Source of the DNA: Bacteroidota bacterium
Lineage (GTDB): Bacteria > Bacteroidota > Ignavibacteria > Ignavibacteriales > Ignavibacteriaceae
NCBI GenBank assembly: GCA_021793635.1
Contig: JAJYSI010000167.1
Span: forward strand, 1 to 7,167
Length of the DNA stretch: 7,167 nt
Direction of reading: 5' to 3'
The position numbers were made by a program, and so were the translations under genes. Numbering within the stretch: the first letter of the stretch is position 1; every line of letters starts with the position of its first letter. The notes beneath the pieces were generated by a model, which was given only the letters and a program-made list of their open reading frames with translations, was not told the DNA's origin and searched no databases. Below are positions 1 to 7,010 of the stretch, piece after piece.

Positions 1-1
1 T

Positions 2-178
2 CCGATCTTTATTCAGAAATATAATTTGATGAAGAAATGCATCATACTTTTCTCGGTTGTATTTGGCGAGCTTGAACCGGTAAGATTAGTTGAATGGATA
101 TTAGAAGATAAGCTTGATATAAGATTTCAGCTTCAAATGCATAAATTTATTTGGGAACCAACAACTAAAGGTGTTTGA
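2..178 (+). CDS. queE: 7-carboxy-7-deazaguanine synthase, C-terminal end (partial)
   Basis: The frame is open from the left edge and encodes the last 58 residues before a TGA at 176-178. The tail (ILFSVVFGELEP, then VEWILEDKLDIRFQLQMHK and IWEPTTKGV) resembles the C-terminus of QueE, the radical-SAM enzyme that converts 6-carboxytetrahydropterin to 7-carboxy-7-deazaguanine on the way to preQ0 and queuosine. The CxxxCxxC cluster motif lies outside the window and cannot be checked. From memory the family usually has SPV where this protein has SVV; this may be simple divergence. The stop codon overlaps the queD start by one base (TGATG), so the genes are almost certainly one operon with coupled translation. 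The queD neighbour, whose product QueE uses as substrate, strongly supports the call. An unrelated protein is unlikely, but the fragment is short. Confidence 0.8.
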   Translation, partial: PIFIQKYNLMKKCIILFSVVFGELEPVRLVEWILEDKLDIRFQLQMHKFIWEPTTKGV

Positions 179-591
179 TGAAAATAGCAAAAGAATTTAA
201 TTGGGAAATGGGACACCGGCTTCCGGAACATTTCGGTAAATGCAAAAATATTCACGGGCATTCTTACAAAATGCTTGTCGAAATTGAAGGTGACGTAATG
301 GAAAACGGGATGGTAATGGATTATTATCATCTGAAAGATGCTATCGAGCCTCTCGTTGATAAATTAGATCATGCTTTCCTTGCGTATGAAGAAGACAAGG
401 ATGTGATTGATTTTTTAATTAAAATGAATTCAAAAAAAATGATAGTTAATTTTCAATCAACCGTAGAAAACATCACAAGATTTTTTCTTGAAGAAATTAA
501 AAAGTCTAAGATGCCACAAAATATTCACAAGATTAAAGTTCGCGTTTGTGAAACGCCCGATGATTACGCCGAAGAAGAAATTTCTATTTAG
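178..591 (+). CDS. queD: 6-carboxy-5,6,7,8-tetrahydropterin synthase
   Basis: This 137-residue protein is a full-length member of the 6-pyruvoyl-tetrahydropterin synthase/QueD family. QueD converts 7,8-dihydroneopterin triphosphate to 6-carboxytetrahydropterin in the cytoplasm, the second step of queuosine precursor synthesis. Zinc ligands are visible as H13 (MGHRLP) and H26/H28 (NIHGHSY), with the catalytic cysteine at C22. The C-x3-HGH spacing fits QueD rather than animal-type PTPS. Other family landmarks are GMVMDYYHLK (44-53), LDHAF with H65, STVENIT (94-100) and CETP with E125 near the end. I chose ATG 178 over the in-frame TTG at 175 because AAAGG (167-171) sits six bases upstream and because ATG overlaps the queE stop, indicating translational coupling. 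All expected active-site residues appear intact. A folate-type PTPS role is the alternative, but the queE neighbour argues against it. Confidence 0.93.
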   Translation: MKIAKEFNWEMGHRLPEHFGKCKNIHGHSYKMLVEIEGDVMENGMVMDYYHLKDAIEPLVDKLDHAFLAYEEDKDVIDFLIKMNSKKMIVNFQSTVENITRFFLEEIKKSKMPQNIHKIKVRVCETPDDYAEEEISI

Positions 592-678
592 TTACTTACC
601 CTGCGCAGAAACAGCTCTTTGGAATGATGAAATATCAGTCAATTCTATAACTCCAATTTTCCAAGGGTTGCGTAACAT
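592..678 (-). other. 28-codon minus-strand micro-ORF, possible remnant or interspersed repeat
   Basis: The gap between queD and truA contains an ATG-initiated reading frame on the minus strand, starting at 678 and ending in TAA at 594-592, directly against the queD stop codon. It encodes 28 residues including LRNPWKIGVIELTD and SFQRAVSAQGK. The frame stays open upstream to a stop at 711-709, so a longer decayed product is possible. The residue mix looks protein-like (W, P, G, mixed charged and hydrophobic), unlike the shadow frames of neighbouring genes. No Shine-Dalgarno is visible before the ATG. The same stretch contains an 8-bp perfect palindrome, CTGCGCAG (601-608), and a TTGGAA/TTCCAA inverted pair (619-624 and 658-663). 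I do not recognise a function. It may be a genuine small peptide, a remnant of a lost gene, or one copy of a dispersed repeat that happens to be open in this frame. Confidence 0.25.
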
Positions 679-697
679 GAGTGAGTTTGAATTCTCA

Positions 698-716
698 TTA
701 ACTAAATTTTAGTTAA
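698..716. repeat. Perfect 19-bp palindrome upstream of truA
   Basis: TTAACTAAATTTTAGTTAA is a perfect dyad: nine bases, one central T, then the nine-base reverse complement. It ends 14 bases before the truA ATG. The one-base centre and lack of a following T-run make it a poor terminator. The symmetry would suit binding by a dimeric regulator, or it may mark the boundary of the adjacent 592-678 element. In AT-rich DNA a chance origin is possible. Confidence 0.45.
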
Positions 717-730
717 CATTGGTTAAAATA

Positions 731-1522
731 ATGTCAAAATTTAAAATCTATCTAGAATATGACGGTACCCGCTATAGCGGTTGGCAAAAGCAAAATAATG
801 CTAAGACAATTCAGGGCTCAATGATAAAAGTTTTATCCGAAATATTCGAAAGTGAAAACTTTGATTTTCAAGGATCGGGAAGAACGGATAGCGGCGTCCA
901 CGCGCTTTGCCAGGTTGCTCACCTTGACGTTAGAACGATGCTTGCACCGGAGATATTAAAACTAAAAATTAACGATAAACTTCCGCACGATATAAATATT
1001 TTGGAAATAGAAAAAGCTAAACCAACTTTTCATGCACGCCATGATGCAGTTTCAAGAAGTTATCTCTATCAAATTTCAAGGAGAAGAACCGCTTTCGGAA
1101 AAAACTATGTTTGGTGGATAAAAGATAAATTAAATTTTAAGGCGATGGATGAAACTTCCAAACTCTTTACCGGTATGCATGACTTCTCATCATTTGCGGA
1201 AGAAGACAAAGAGGATAAATCAAAAAAAGTCTTAGTGGAAGGCATTCAACTTAAAGAGCACGGCGACTTAATTCTTCTCCGAATTCAGGGTTCACACTTC
1301 ATCTGGAAAATGGTTAGAAGAGTCACAGGTGTTTTGGTTGAAGTAGGAAGAAATAAAAAAACAATCCGCGATATAGAATTTTATCTTAACAATTTTTCAA
1401 ACGAGCCGGCAAAGTTTACGGCTCCACCATCAGGCTTATATTTGGAGAAAGTATATTATCAGGGGGACAAGCAAAACGGTTTATTCGAGTCAATGATAAA
1501 GATTTCAAATTTTCCAGAGTGA
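731..1522 (+). CDS. truA: tRNA pseudouridine(38-40) synthase TruA
   Basis: This 263-residue protein is a full-length TruA, the cytoplasmic enzyme that isomerises uridines 38, 39 and 40 in the tRNA anticodon arm to pseudouridine. The N-terminus (IYLEYDGTRYSGWQKQ, 6-21) is typical. The catalytic aspartate is D53 in GSGRTDSGVHA (48-58). Further landmarks are FHAR (100-103), the conserved tyrosine in SRSYLYQI (Y111), DFSSF (151-155), the second RNA-binding block FIWKMVRRVTG (190-200) and APPSGLYL (231-238). I chose ATG 731 because MSKFKIYLEYDG matches where TruA proteins begin; a TTG at 719 would add four residues. There is no Shine-Dalgarno before either start. The gene follows queD by 139 bp, with a 19-bp palindrome just upstream, so it may have its own promoter. 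Its position beside queE and queD gives a tRNA-modification cluster. No oddities are seen in the protein. Confidence 0.95.
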   Translation: MSKFKIYLEYDGTRYSGWQKQNNAKTIQGSMIKVLSEIFESENFDFQGSGRTDSGVHALCQVAHLDVRTMLAPEILKLKINDKLPHDINILEIEKAKPTFHARHDAVSRSYLYQISRRRTAFGKNYVWWIKDKLNFKAMDETSKLFTGMHDFSSFAEEDKEDKSKKVLVEGIQLKEHGDLILLRIQGSHFIWKMVRRVTGVLVEVGRNKKTIRDIEFYLNNFSNEPAKFTAPPSGLYLEKVYYQGDKQNGLFESMIKISNFPE

Positions 1523-1554
1523 TTCCGAACAAAGATCAATTAGGACTTTAAAAT

Positions 1555-1562
1555 TATTTTTG
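1555..1562 (+). promoter_or_regulatory. Possible -7 element of an aminopeptidase promoter
   Basis: TATTTTTG matches the Bacteroidota-type -7 consensus TAnnTTTG. It lies in the 69-bp gap after truA, and transcription starting about seven bases later would give a leader of roughly 24 bases. I find no TTTG -33 element at the expected spacing, so the call is weak; in AT-rich DNA this octamer can arise by chance. Confidence 0.25.
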
Positions 1563-1591
1563 AACAATATTAAAAAGAACGGAGTGGATAA

Positions 1592-4048
1592 ATGATGAAA
1601 CGGCTTTGTTATTTTTTTATCGTTTTAATTCTTTCAACCCAGTTTCTACTTGCGCAAAATAATTCAAGCTCACATCAGCGCCTTGAACAGCAAGCCCCTA
1701 ATAAAGAATTTCACATGATTAACTTGAACCTTAACCTCCATTTTAACCTAACTAAAAAAGAAGTGCTTGGAGTTGCTACGGAAACAATTGTTCCTCTCCG
1801 TGAAAATTATAATACCGTTCATCTTGAAGCCTCAGATATGAAAATTAACAAAATAGAATTCGATAATGCAAATGTGCCTTTCAAGTATGACGGTAAAATT
1901 CTTTCAATCGAGCTTGGTAAGAACTATGGGTTATACGACACTCTTATTTATTCCATCATTTATTCAACTATACCAAGCAAAGGAATATTTTTTGTTCTTC
2001 CAGACAGCGCTTATCCTAAACGCACCCCGCAATTATGGAGTCAAAGTGAATCTGAAGATGCGCACTATTGGTATCCTTGTCATGATTATCCAGATGATTT
2101 CGGAACAAGTTCTTTAACCGCAACTGTTCCGCAAAATTGGGTCGTTGTTTCAAACGGTCTTCTAAAAAAGGAAACAACAGATAAAAAAGATAAAACAAAG
2201 ACTTTTACATGGGTTGAAGATAAACCGCATGTTGTTTACTTAAATTCAATCGTTGCGGGGGAATTTAAAATCGTAAAAGATAAATGGGATGATGTTCCTA
2301 TCTATTATTATGTGCTCCCTAAGTATGCTAAAAATGCAAAAGAAAATTTCTCCCACACTCCTGATATTCTCAAATATTTTTCCGAAGTAACGGGGCATCA
2401 TTATGAATGGCAAAAACTTTCTCTTTCAACAGTAACAAATTTTACAGAAGGCGGAATGGAAAATGTCTCTGCAATTACTTTAACTGATAATACTCTTCAC
2501 AGTCTTAATGCAGAGCCGCAAATAACAAGCACCGATTTAGTTTCGCATGAAACCGCGCATCAATGGTTCGGCGATTTGCTTACGTGCCGTTCGTGGGCGA
2601 ATGCGTGGCTTAATGAAGGCTTCGCAACTTTCTTTGAAGCGCTTTACGGAAAACATGCTTTCGGCAACGACCATTTTAATTTTGAAATGACTAAAGATCA
2701 TAACCAGGTAATAAATGCAGATAAATTTGAGCGGCGTCCGACGGTTTGGAATGGATATAAATCTCCGGAAGATGTTTTTGGAGTCTATATTTATCCGCGC
2801 GGAGCTTCAATATTAAATATGATGAGAGAAATGCTCGGCGATGATTTGTTCTTTAAAGCAATAAAATATTATGTGAAAAAATTTCAATTCCATAATGTTG
2901 ATACTCACGATTTTACCGATGCTGTCCGCGAAGCAACGGGAGAAAATCTGGATTGGTTTTACAACGAGTGGCTATACAAAGGAGGTCATCCCGTTTATGA
3001 TGTGAATTATAATTATGATGAAGCAAATCACAAGCTTATTCTTAACGTCGATCAAACTCAGAAGGTTGACAGCCTCACTCCTGTTTATAAAATGCCGGTT
3101 AATATTTATATCGCTACTGCCGGTCAAAAGATCAATAAAATGATTTGGGTAGACTCATTAAAAAATTCTTATTCGTTTGACTTGACCGAAAAACCAGTAA
3201 TGGTAAATTTTGATGAAGGACATTCTCTTCTTGCAGAAATTAATTTTAAGAAATCTGCCGACGAATTATCATATCAGCTTAAGAATGACCCTGATGTTTC
3301 AGGAAGGGTCTGGGCAGCGAAACAATTATCGATGCAAGATGAAAAAGATGCGGTTCCCTCTCTTATCAAGTCTGCAAAGAATGATAAGTTTTGGGGAGTT
3401 AGGGAAGCGTGCATAAGTGCTTTAGGTATGTTCCATTCCTCCGGCGTTAGAGATGAATTGATTGTGGCGGTAAATGATAAAGATAAAAGAGTTGATGTTG
3501 ATGCAATTAATCAATTAGCAAACTTTAAGAACGATAAAAATATTTCCGGTCTTTTAAAGAAAACATTTGATGATGAAAAAAATTATTTTATCCGCGCTGC
3601 TGCAATAACTTCGCTTGCATCTGTAGATTCCACAAATGCAATTCCATACATCGATAAAGCTTTCAAAATAAATTCACACCAGGAAACAGTGCGCGCAGCA
3701 GCGCTTCAAGCTTTAATAAAAGTTGATCCCAAAAAAGGATTTATCGAAGCTCAAAAATATCTTCAATACGGTCAGCCTGACCCTCTGCGGATAAGAGCCT
3801 TAGTTTCACTTGCAATGTCTAAGGATAATAAAGAAAAATCACTTCAAATAATCAGGGAAAGCCTGACCGATTCATATTGGATTGTCAGGCTGATTGCCGT
3901 CAACGAGTTAGGTAGGCTTGGAAATCAATCCGATATTATTACGCTTAACAGTGTTGCAAAAAATGCCAACAATAATTTCATACTTAGAGCGGCGGAAAAG
4001 TCCGTTAAAATGATTGAGGAAAGAGAGGGCAAAGATAAAACACTGTAA
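1592..4048 (+). CDS. Secreted M1-family zinc aminopeptidase with C-terminal HEAT-like repeats
   Basis: This 818-residue protein is predicted to remove N-terminal residues from peptides outside the cytoplasm. A signal peptide is evident: a Lys/Arg start, a hydrophobic core at about 6-20 and a likely cut after LLA (19-21). The N-terminal beta domain (about 38-220) is followed by the M1 catalytic domain with the exopeptidase motif GGMEN (287-291), the zinc site HETAH (319-323) and the third ligand E342, 18 residues beyond H323. Y401 in YPRGA is the probable transition-state tyrosine. From about 555 to 810 the sequence is alpha-helical with repeated R-xAA-x-x-L/I-type units (RVWAAKQL, REACISAL, IRAAAITSL, VRAAALQAL, LRIRALVSL, VRLIAVNEL), consistent with HEAT-like repeats. 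No cell-surface sorting tag or lipobox is seen. GGAG (1581-1584) lies seven bases before the first ATG, supporting this start. Substrate preference cannot be read from the sequence. Confidence 0.9.
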   Translation: MMKRLCYFFIVLILSTQFLLAQNNSSSHQRLEQQAPNKEFHMINLNLNLHFNLTKKEVLGVATETIVPLRENYNTVHLEASDMKINKIEFDNANVPFKYDGKILSIELGKNYGLYDTLIYSIIYSTIPSKGIFFVLPDSAYPKRTPQLWSQSESEDAHYWYPCHDYPDDFGTSSLTATVPQNWVVVSNGLLKKETTDKKDKTKTFTWVEDKPHVVYLNSIVAGEFKIVKDKWDDVPIYYYVLPKYAKNAKENFSHTPDILKYFSEVTGHHYEWQKLSLSTVTNFTEGGMENVSAITLTDNTLHSLNAEPQITSTDLVSHETAHQWFGDLLTCRSWANAWLNEGFATFFEALYGKHAFGNDHFNFEMTKDHNQVINADKFERRPTVWNGYKSPEDVFGVYIYPRGASILNMMREMLGDDLFFKAIKYYVKKFQFHNVDTHDFTDAVREATGENLDWFYNEWLYKGGHPVYDVNYNYDEANHKLILNVDQTQKVDSLTPVYKMPVNIYIATAGQKINKMIWVDSLKNSYSFDLTEKPVMVNFDEGHSLLAEINFKKSADELSYQLKNDPDVSGRVWAAKQLSMQDEKDAVPSLIKSAKNDKFWGVREACISALGMFHSSGVRDELIVAVNDKDKRVDVDAINQLANFKNDKNISGLLKKTFDDEKNYFIRAAAITSLASVDSTNAIPYIDKAFKINSHQETVRAAALQALIKVDPKKGFIEAQKYLQYGQPDPLRIRALVSLAMSKDNKEKSLQIIRESLTDSYWIVRLIAVNELGRLGNQSDIITLNSVAKNANNNFILRAAEKSVKMIEEREGKDKTL

Positions 4049-4123
4049 AAAATCATTGTGGTAGTCGCTAACACACTTGCAGCCTTAAGATGCAATAGGT
4101 AAAGAGAGAAACACGAAAGACTG

Positions 4124-4150
4124 AAAAAAGAGCCGCTTCACAGCGGCTCT
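4124..4150 (-). terminator. Rho-independent terminator of uvrB
   Basis: A perfect 9-bp GC-rich stem (AGAGCCGCT, 4129-4137; AGCGGCTCT, 4142-4150) closes a four-base loop, TCAC. Read on the minus strand it is followed by a run of six Ts (4129-4124; the first T also ends the stem), the classic intrinsic terminator form, about 65 bases past the uvrB stop. On the plus strand the stem is followed by AATATTGAAAA, so it is a much weaker terminator for the converging aminopeptidase transcript, although the hairpin could still protect that 3' end. Confidence 0.9.
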
Positions 4151-4214
4151 AATATTGAAAAAAATTTATCTTTGGTTCCTTCAATCAAGTGTGCATATCA
4201 ATAAAAATAATACT

Positions 4215-6233
4215 TTATTTTCCACTCACCATTTTCTTCAAACGGTTAACTTCATCTCTTAAGGAAGCGGCTTTTTCAAACTCTAAGTCTTTAGCTGCCT
4301 GATGCATTTCAAAAGTTAATTGTTCTATTAAATCCTTTTTCTGGTCAGAGTCCATATATTTTAATATAGGTTCGGAAACTTTAGTAAACGAAAAATTTTC
4401 CTTGTCTTCTTTCTTGCGGACATCGGCAATCGAAGTAGATGACATAATTTCTTCCATGCTTTTATATATCGTCTGCGGATTAATATTATGTTCAAGATTA
4501 TATTGCGTTTGAATCTTCCTTCTTCTCTCAGTCTCATCAATTGTTTTTTTCATTGAGTCTGTCATAATATCAGCATACATAATAACCCTACCATTAACGT
4601 TACGGGCGGTCCTGCCGGCTGTTTGCATTAATGACCTTGCGCTTCTTAAAAATCCTTCCTTGTCTGCATCAATAATTGCAACAAGAGAAACTTCGGGAAG
4701 ATCAAGACCTTCTCTTAAAAGATTTACACCGACAAGAACATCAAAATCACCGAGTCGCAAGTTCCTTAAAATTTCCACACGCTCAAGCGAATCTATATCG
4801 CTGTGAATATATCTTACCTTTATCCCGATTTTATCCAGGTAATCAGAAAGATCTTCCGCCATCTTTTTTGTAAGAGTTGTAACAAGAATTCTTTCATTCA
4901 GAACAACTCTTTTCCTAATCTCGCCGATAAGGTCATCGATTTGTCCTTTTATCGGTCTTACTTCAATTTCAGGATCAAGTAAACCGGTAGGGCGAATGAT
5001 TTGTTCAACAATTACACCACCGCTTTTTTCAAGCTCATAATCGGAAGGAGTAGCGCTAACAAAAATTACCTGGTTAAGCATGCTTTCAAATTCTTCAAAC
5101 TTCATCGGTCTGTTATCCAGTGCAGAAGGAAGCCGAAATCCATATTCGACTAAATTTTCTTTGCGTGACCTATCACCCTTGTACATCGCACGAAGCTGCG
5201 GCATGGTAACATGAGATTCATCAATGACTAAAAGAAAATCTTTAGGGAAATAATCAAATAAATTATAAGGTCGTGAGCCCGGTGCGCGCCCATCCATGTG
5301 ACGCGAATAGTTTTCAATACCGGCGCAATAGCCAATCTCTTTCATCATCTCTATATCGAATTTCGTGCGCTGCTCAATTCGCTGAGCTTCAACATACTTT
5401 TCCTCCTTCCAAAAGTATTTCAGGCGTTCGTCCAGCTCTTGTTCAATTTCATAGATTGCCTTTTGAACCTGCTCGCGATTCGAAACAAAATATTTTGCGG
5501 GATAAACAGGAACAGAGTCGGTTTCTCTTAATACTTCGCCTGTTACCGCATCAATTATAGAGAGCTTCTCAATGTCCTCATCCCAAAATTCTATTCTTAT
5601 TGCTTCTTCATATTGATAGGCGGGAATAATTTCTACTACATCGCCGCGTGCACGAAAAGTCCCGCGTGTAAAGTCAATATCATTGCGGACATAGTGAATA
5701 TCAATTAAATCACGAAGAAGTTTTTTCCGTGATACCTTTTCTCCTTTTCTTAAAAATATTATTTGGTTTGCATATTCTTGGGGCGCTCCGATCCCGTATA
5801 TACAGCTAACGCTTGCAACTACAATAACATCGCTTCTCCCTTCTATAAGGGCAGTGGTTGCTTTCAGTCTTAGCCGGTCGATTTCTTCGTTTACGGAAAA
5901 ATCTTTTTCGATAAAAAGGTCTCTTGAAACGACGTAAGCTTCAGGTTGATAATAGTCATAATAGCTTATAAAAAATTCAACGGCATTATTCGGGAAGAAA
6001 CTTTTAAACTCGGAATAAAGCTGCGCCGCTAACGTTTTATTATGGGAAATGATGAGAGTCGGTTTGTTGACTTGCTGAATAAGATTTGAAATTGTAAATG
6101 TTTTTCCGCTGCCGGTAACGCCTAATAGTGTTTGGAATTTATCGTTGCGATTAATTCCTTCAACCAATTCTTTTATTGCATTCGGTTGGTCGCCGGATGG
6201 CTGATAGTTTGAGTGTAATTCAAATTGCTTCAT
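4215..6233 (-). CDS. uvrB: Excinuclease ABC subunit B
   Basis: This 672-residue protein is a complete UvrB, the damage-verifying helicase-like subunit of the UvrABC nucleotide excision repair complex in the cytoplasm. UvrA loads it onto damaged DNA and UvrC then incises. The Walker A motif GVTGSGKT is at 38-45. The damage-probing beta-hairpin [11 protein letters not shown] is at 91-101, with its tyrosines intact. The DESH box is at 338-341, VSATP at 392-396, the [13 protein letters not shown] helicase motif at 502-514 and QTAGRTARN at 537-545, carrying the probable arginine fingers R541 and R544. The C-terminal UVR motif that contacts UvrA and UvrC spans about 633-668. Length and domain order are typical. 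The ATG at 6233 gives the usual N-terminus ([14 protein letters not shown]); no Shine-Dalgarno precedes it. The gene converges on the aminopeptidase gene and ends in a strong terminator. I find no convincing SOS-type operator upstream. Confidence 0.98.
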   Translation of the reverse strand: MKQFELHSNYQPSGDQPNAIKELVEGINRNDKFQTLLGVTGSGKTFTISNLIQQVNKPTLIISHNKTLAAQLYSEFKSFFPNNAVEFFISYYDYYQPEAYVVSRDLFIEKDFSVNEEIDRLRLKATTALIEGRSDVIVVASVSCIYGIGAPQEYANQIIFLRKGEKVSRKKLLRDLIDIHYVRNDIDFTRGTFRARGDVVEIIPAYQYEEAIRIEFWDEDIEKLSIIDAVTGEVLRETDSVPVYPAKYFVSNREQVQKAIYEIEQELDERLKYFWKEEKYVEAQRIEQRTKFDIEMMKEIGYCAGIENYSRHMDGRAPGSRPYNLFDYFPKDFLLVIDESHVTMPQLRAMYKGDRSRKENLVEYGFRLPSALDNRPMKFEEFESMLNQVIFVSATPSDYELEKSGGVIVEQIIRPTGLLDPEIEVRPIKGQIDDLIGEIRKRVVLNERILVTTLTKKMAEDLSDYLDKIGIKVRYIHSDIDSLERVEILRNLRLGDFDVLVGVNLLREGLDLPEVSLVAIIDADKEGFLRSARSLMQTAGRTARNVNGRVIMYADIMTDSMKKTIDETERRRKIQTQYNLEHNINPQTIYKSMEEIMSSTSIADVRKKEDKENFSFTKVSEPILKYMDSDQKKDLIEQLTFEMHQAAKDLEFEKAASLRDEVNRLKKMVSGK

Positions 6234-6328
6234 CTATTCTTTAACAAAAATCTTTCGGGATAAATTTACTATTTTCAAGTTGGCGATTAAATGTATTTAT
6301 TTACTATCAAACTTCCTAAGAGGCAAAG

Positions 6329-6430
6329 ATGAAAAACACAAAGGTATGGGTTATTATTGCCGGGTTGGCAGGATTTACCGGTGATTTACTGAATTATTTG
6401 ATTTCCTTTACGACTCTAAGTTTAAAATAG
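6329..6430 (+). pseudogene. Truncated N-terminus of a probable membrane protein (33 codons)
   Basis: On the plus strand, in the gap between uvrB and the methyltransferase, an ATG at 6329 opens a 33-residue frame ending in TAG at 6428-6430. The start looks real: AAGAGG (6318-6323) lies five bases upstream, a better Shine-Dalgarno than those of uvrB or truA. The first 21 residues begin MKNTKVW and continue into a glycine-rich hydrophobic run (VIIAGLAGFTGDLL), as at the start of an integral membrane protein. The remaining 12 residues are read antisense to the 3' end of the methyltransferase gene (stop at 6396-6394), so the frame changes character at about 6390. I infer that a rearrangement removed the rest of this gene. 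The alternative is a true single-helix small membrane protein whose 3' end overlaps the methyltransferase gene. I do not recognise the family. Confidence 0.4.
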
Positions 6431-6954
6431 ACCTCCTCCGGTGAGAATATTCCGGCAAAAAATCTTTCATAAATTACAGGTTCAATGTTCAAGATATGAT
6501 CCATCCATTTTAACGGAACGAAGTGCGAGGTAATAAATTTCTTCTCCAAAACTTCAAACTGTGCTTTTCCTTCATAATTAGTACGGTGATTCAGTTTCCA
6601 CTTTTCATAAAATTTAAGTTTTCGGTTACCGATATACTCGTAATTATCAAACGAGCGGATAGAGAATGGGATCTTATGATCCGGTTCACCGAAATATTTT
6701 GTATTTAGAAAAAATGGAACATAGACAATTAACAAACCGTTCGGCTTTATAATTCGGTAAAGCTCCGTAACGGTTTTATGGAAGCTATCTAAATGTTCCA
6801 AAACATGAGAGGCAAAAACCTCATCAAAAGTATTGTCAGCAAAAGGGTAAGGAAAGGAATTGATGTCATGGATTTTATTTCCGCCATAATCCACAATATC
6901 AAGATTAATGTAGCCTTCTTTAATATCTTTGCCGCAGCCTAAGTTAAGTTTCAT
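6394..6954 (-). CDS. Class I SAM-dependent methyltransferase, polysaccharide-cluster type
   Basis: This 186-residue protein has the fold signature of small class I (Methyltransf_11-like) SAM-dependent methyltransferases. The glycine-rich SAM loop LNLGCGKD is at 3-10, immediately after the start, and INLDIVD (16-22) ends the second strand, with D19 the likely ribose-binding acid. NTFDEVFASHVLEHL (41-55) forms the next block, and LYRIIKPNGLLIVYVP (65-80) is typical of methyltransferases in lipopolysaccharide and capsule clusters. The acceptor substrate cannot be read from the sequence. A start so close to the SAM loop is usual in this subgroup, so I do not infer truncation. The leader is A-rich without a clear Shine-Dalgarno. 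The partial gene upstream on the same strand ends 56 bases before this start, so the two are probably co-transcribed. A TAAATTTG octamer on the minus strand (6982-6975) could be a weak -7 element. The 3' end overlaps the small plus-strand remnant at 6329-6430. Confidence 0.85.
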   Translation of the reverse strand: MKLNLGCGKDIKEGYINLDIVDYGGNKIHDINSFPYPFADNTFDEVFASHVLEHLDSFHKTVTELYRIIKPNGLLIVYVPFFLNTKYFGEPDHKIPFSIRSFDNYEYIGNRKLKFYEKWKLNHRTNYEGKAQFEVLEKKFITSHFVPLKWMDHILNIEPVIYERFFAGIFSPEEVYFKLRVVKEIK

Positions 6955-7010
6955 ATTCTTTTTAGTTGTTAGCTCAAATTTAAGGATTTATTCATAAATA
7001 TTGGTATGAT

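Noticed and set aside
488..712. 74-codon plus-strand frame spanning the end of queD and the gap
   Set aside because: Two thirds of it overlaps or flanks queD out of frame, and it is the antisense of the micro-ORF region. It has no independent coding signs.
4077..4095. Short hairpin TTGCA/TGCAA after the aminopeptidase stop, considered as its terminator
   Set aside because: The stem is only five base pairs with a nine-base loop and no following T-run.
4072..4193. 8-bp inverted repeat CACACTTG/CAAGTGTG flanking the uvrB terminator, like ends of a miniature element
   Set aside because: Eight bases separated by over 100 is readily expected by chance in a gap this size. No target duplication or longer match is visible.
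6261..6299. AT-rich palindromes (TAAATTTA and TAAATGTATTTA) upstream of uvrB, considered as SOS operators
   Set aside because: They are pure AT-type dyads that occur easily by chance here and do not match a damage-response box I can name.
6975..6982. Minus-strand TAAATTTG before the methyltransferase as a separate promoter
   Set aside because: The -7 match stands alone without a -33 element. Tight spacing to the upstream gene makes co-transcription simpler.
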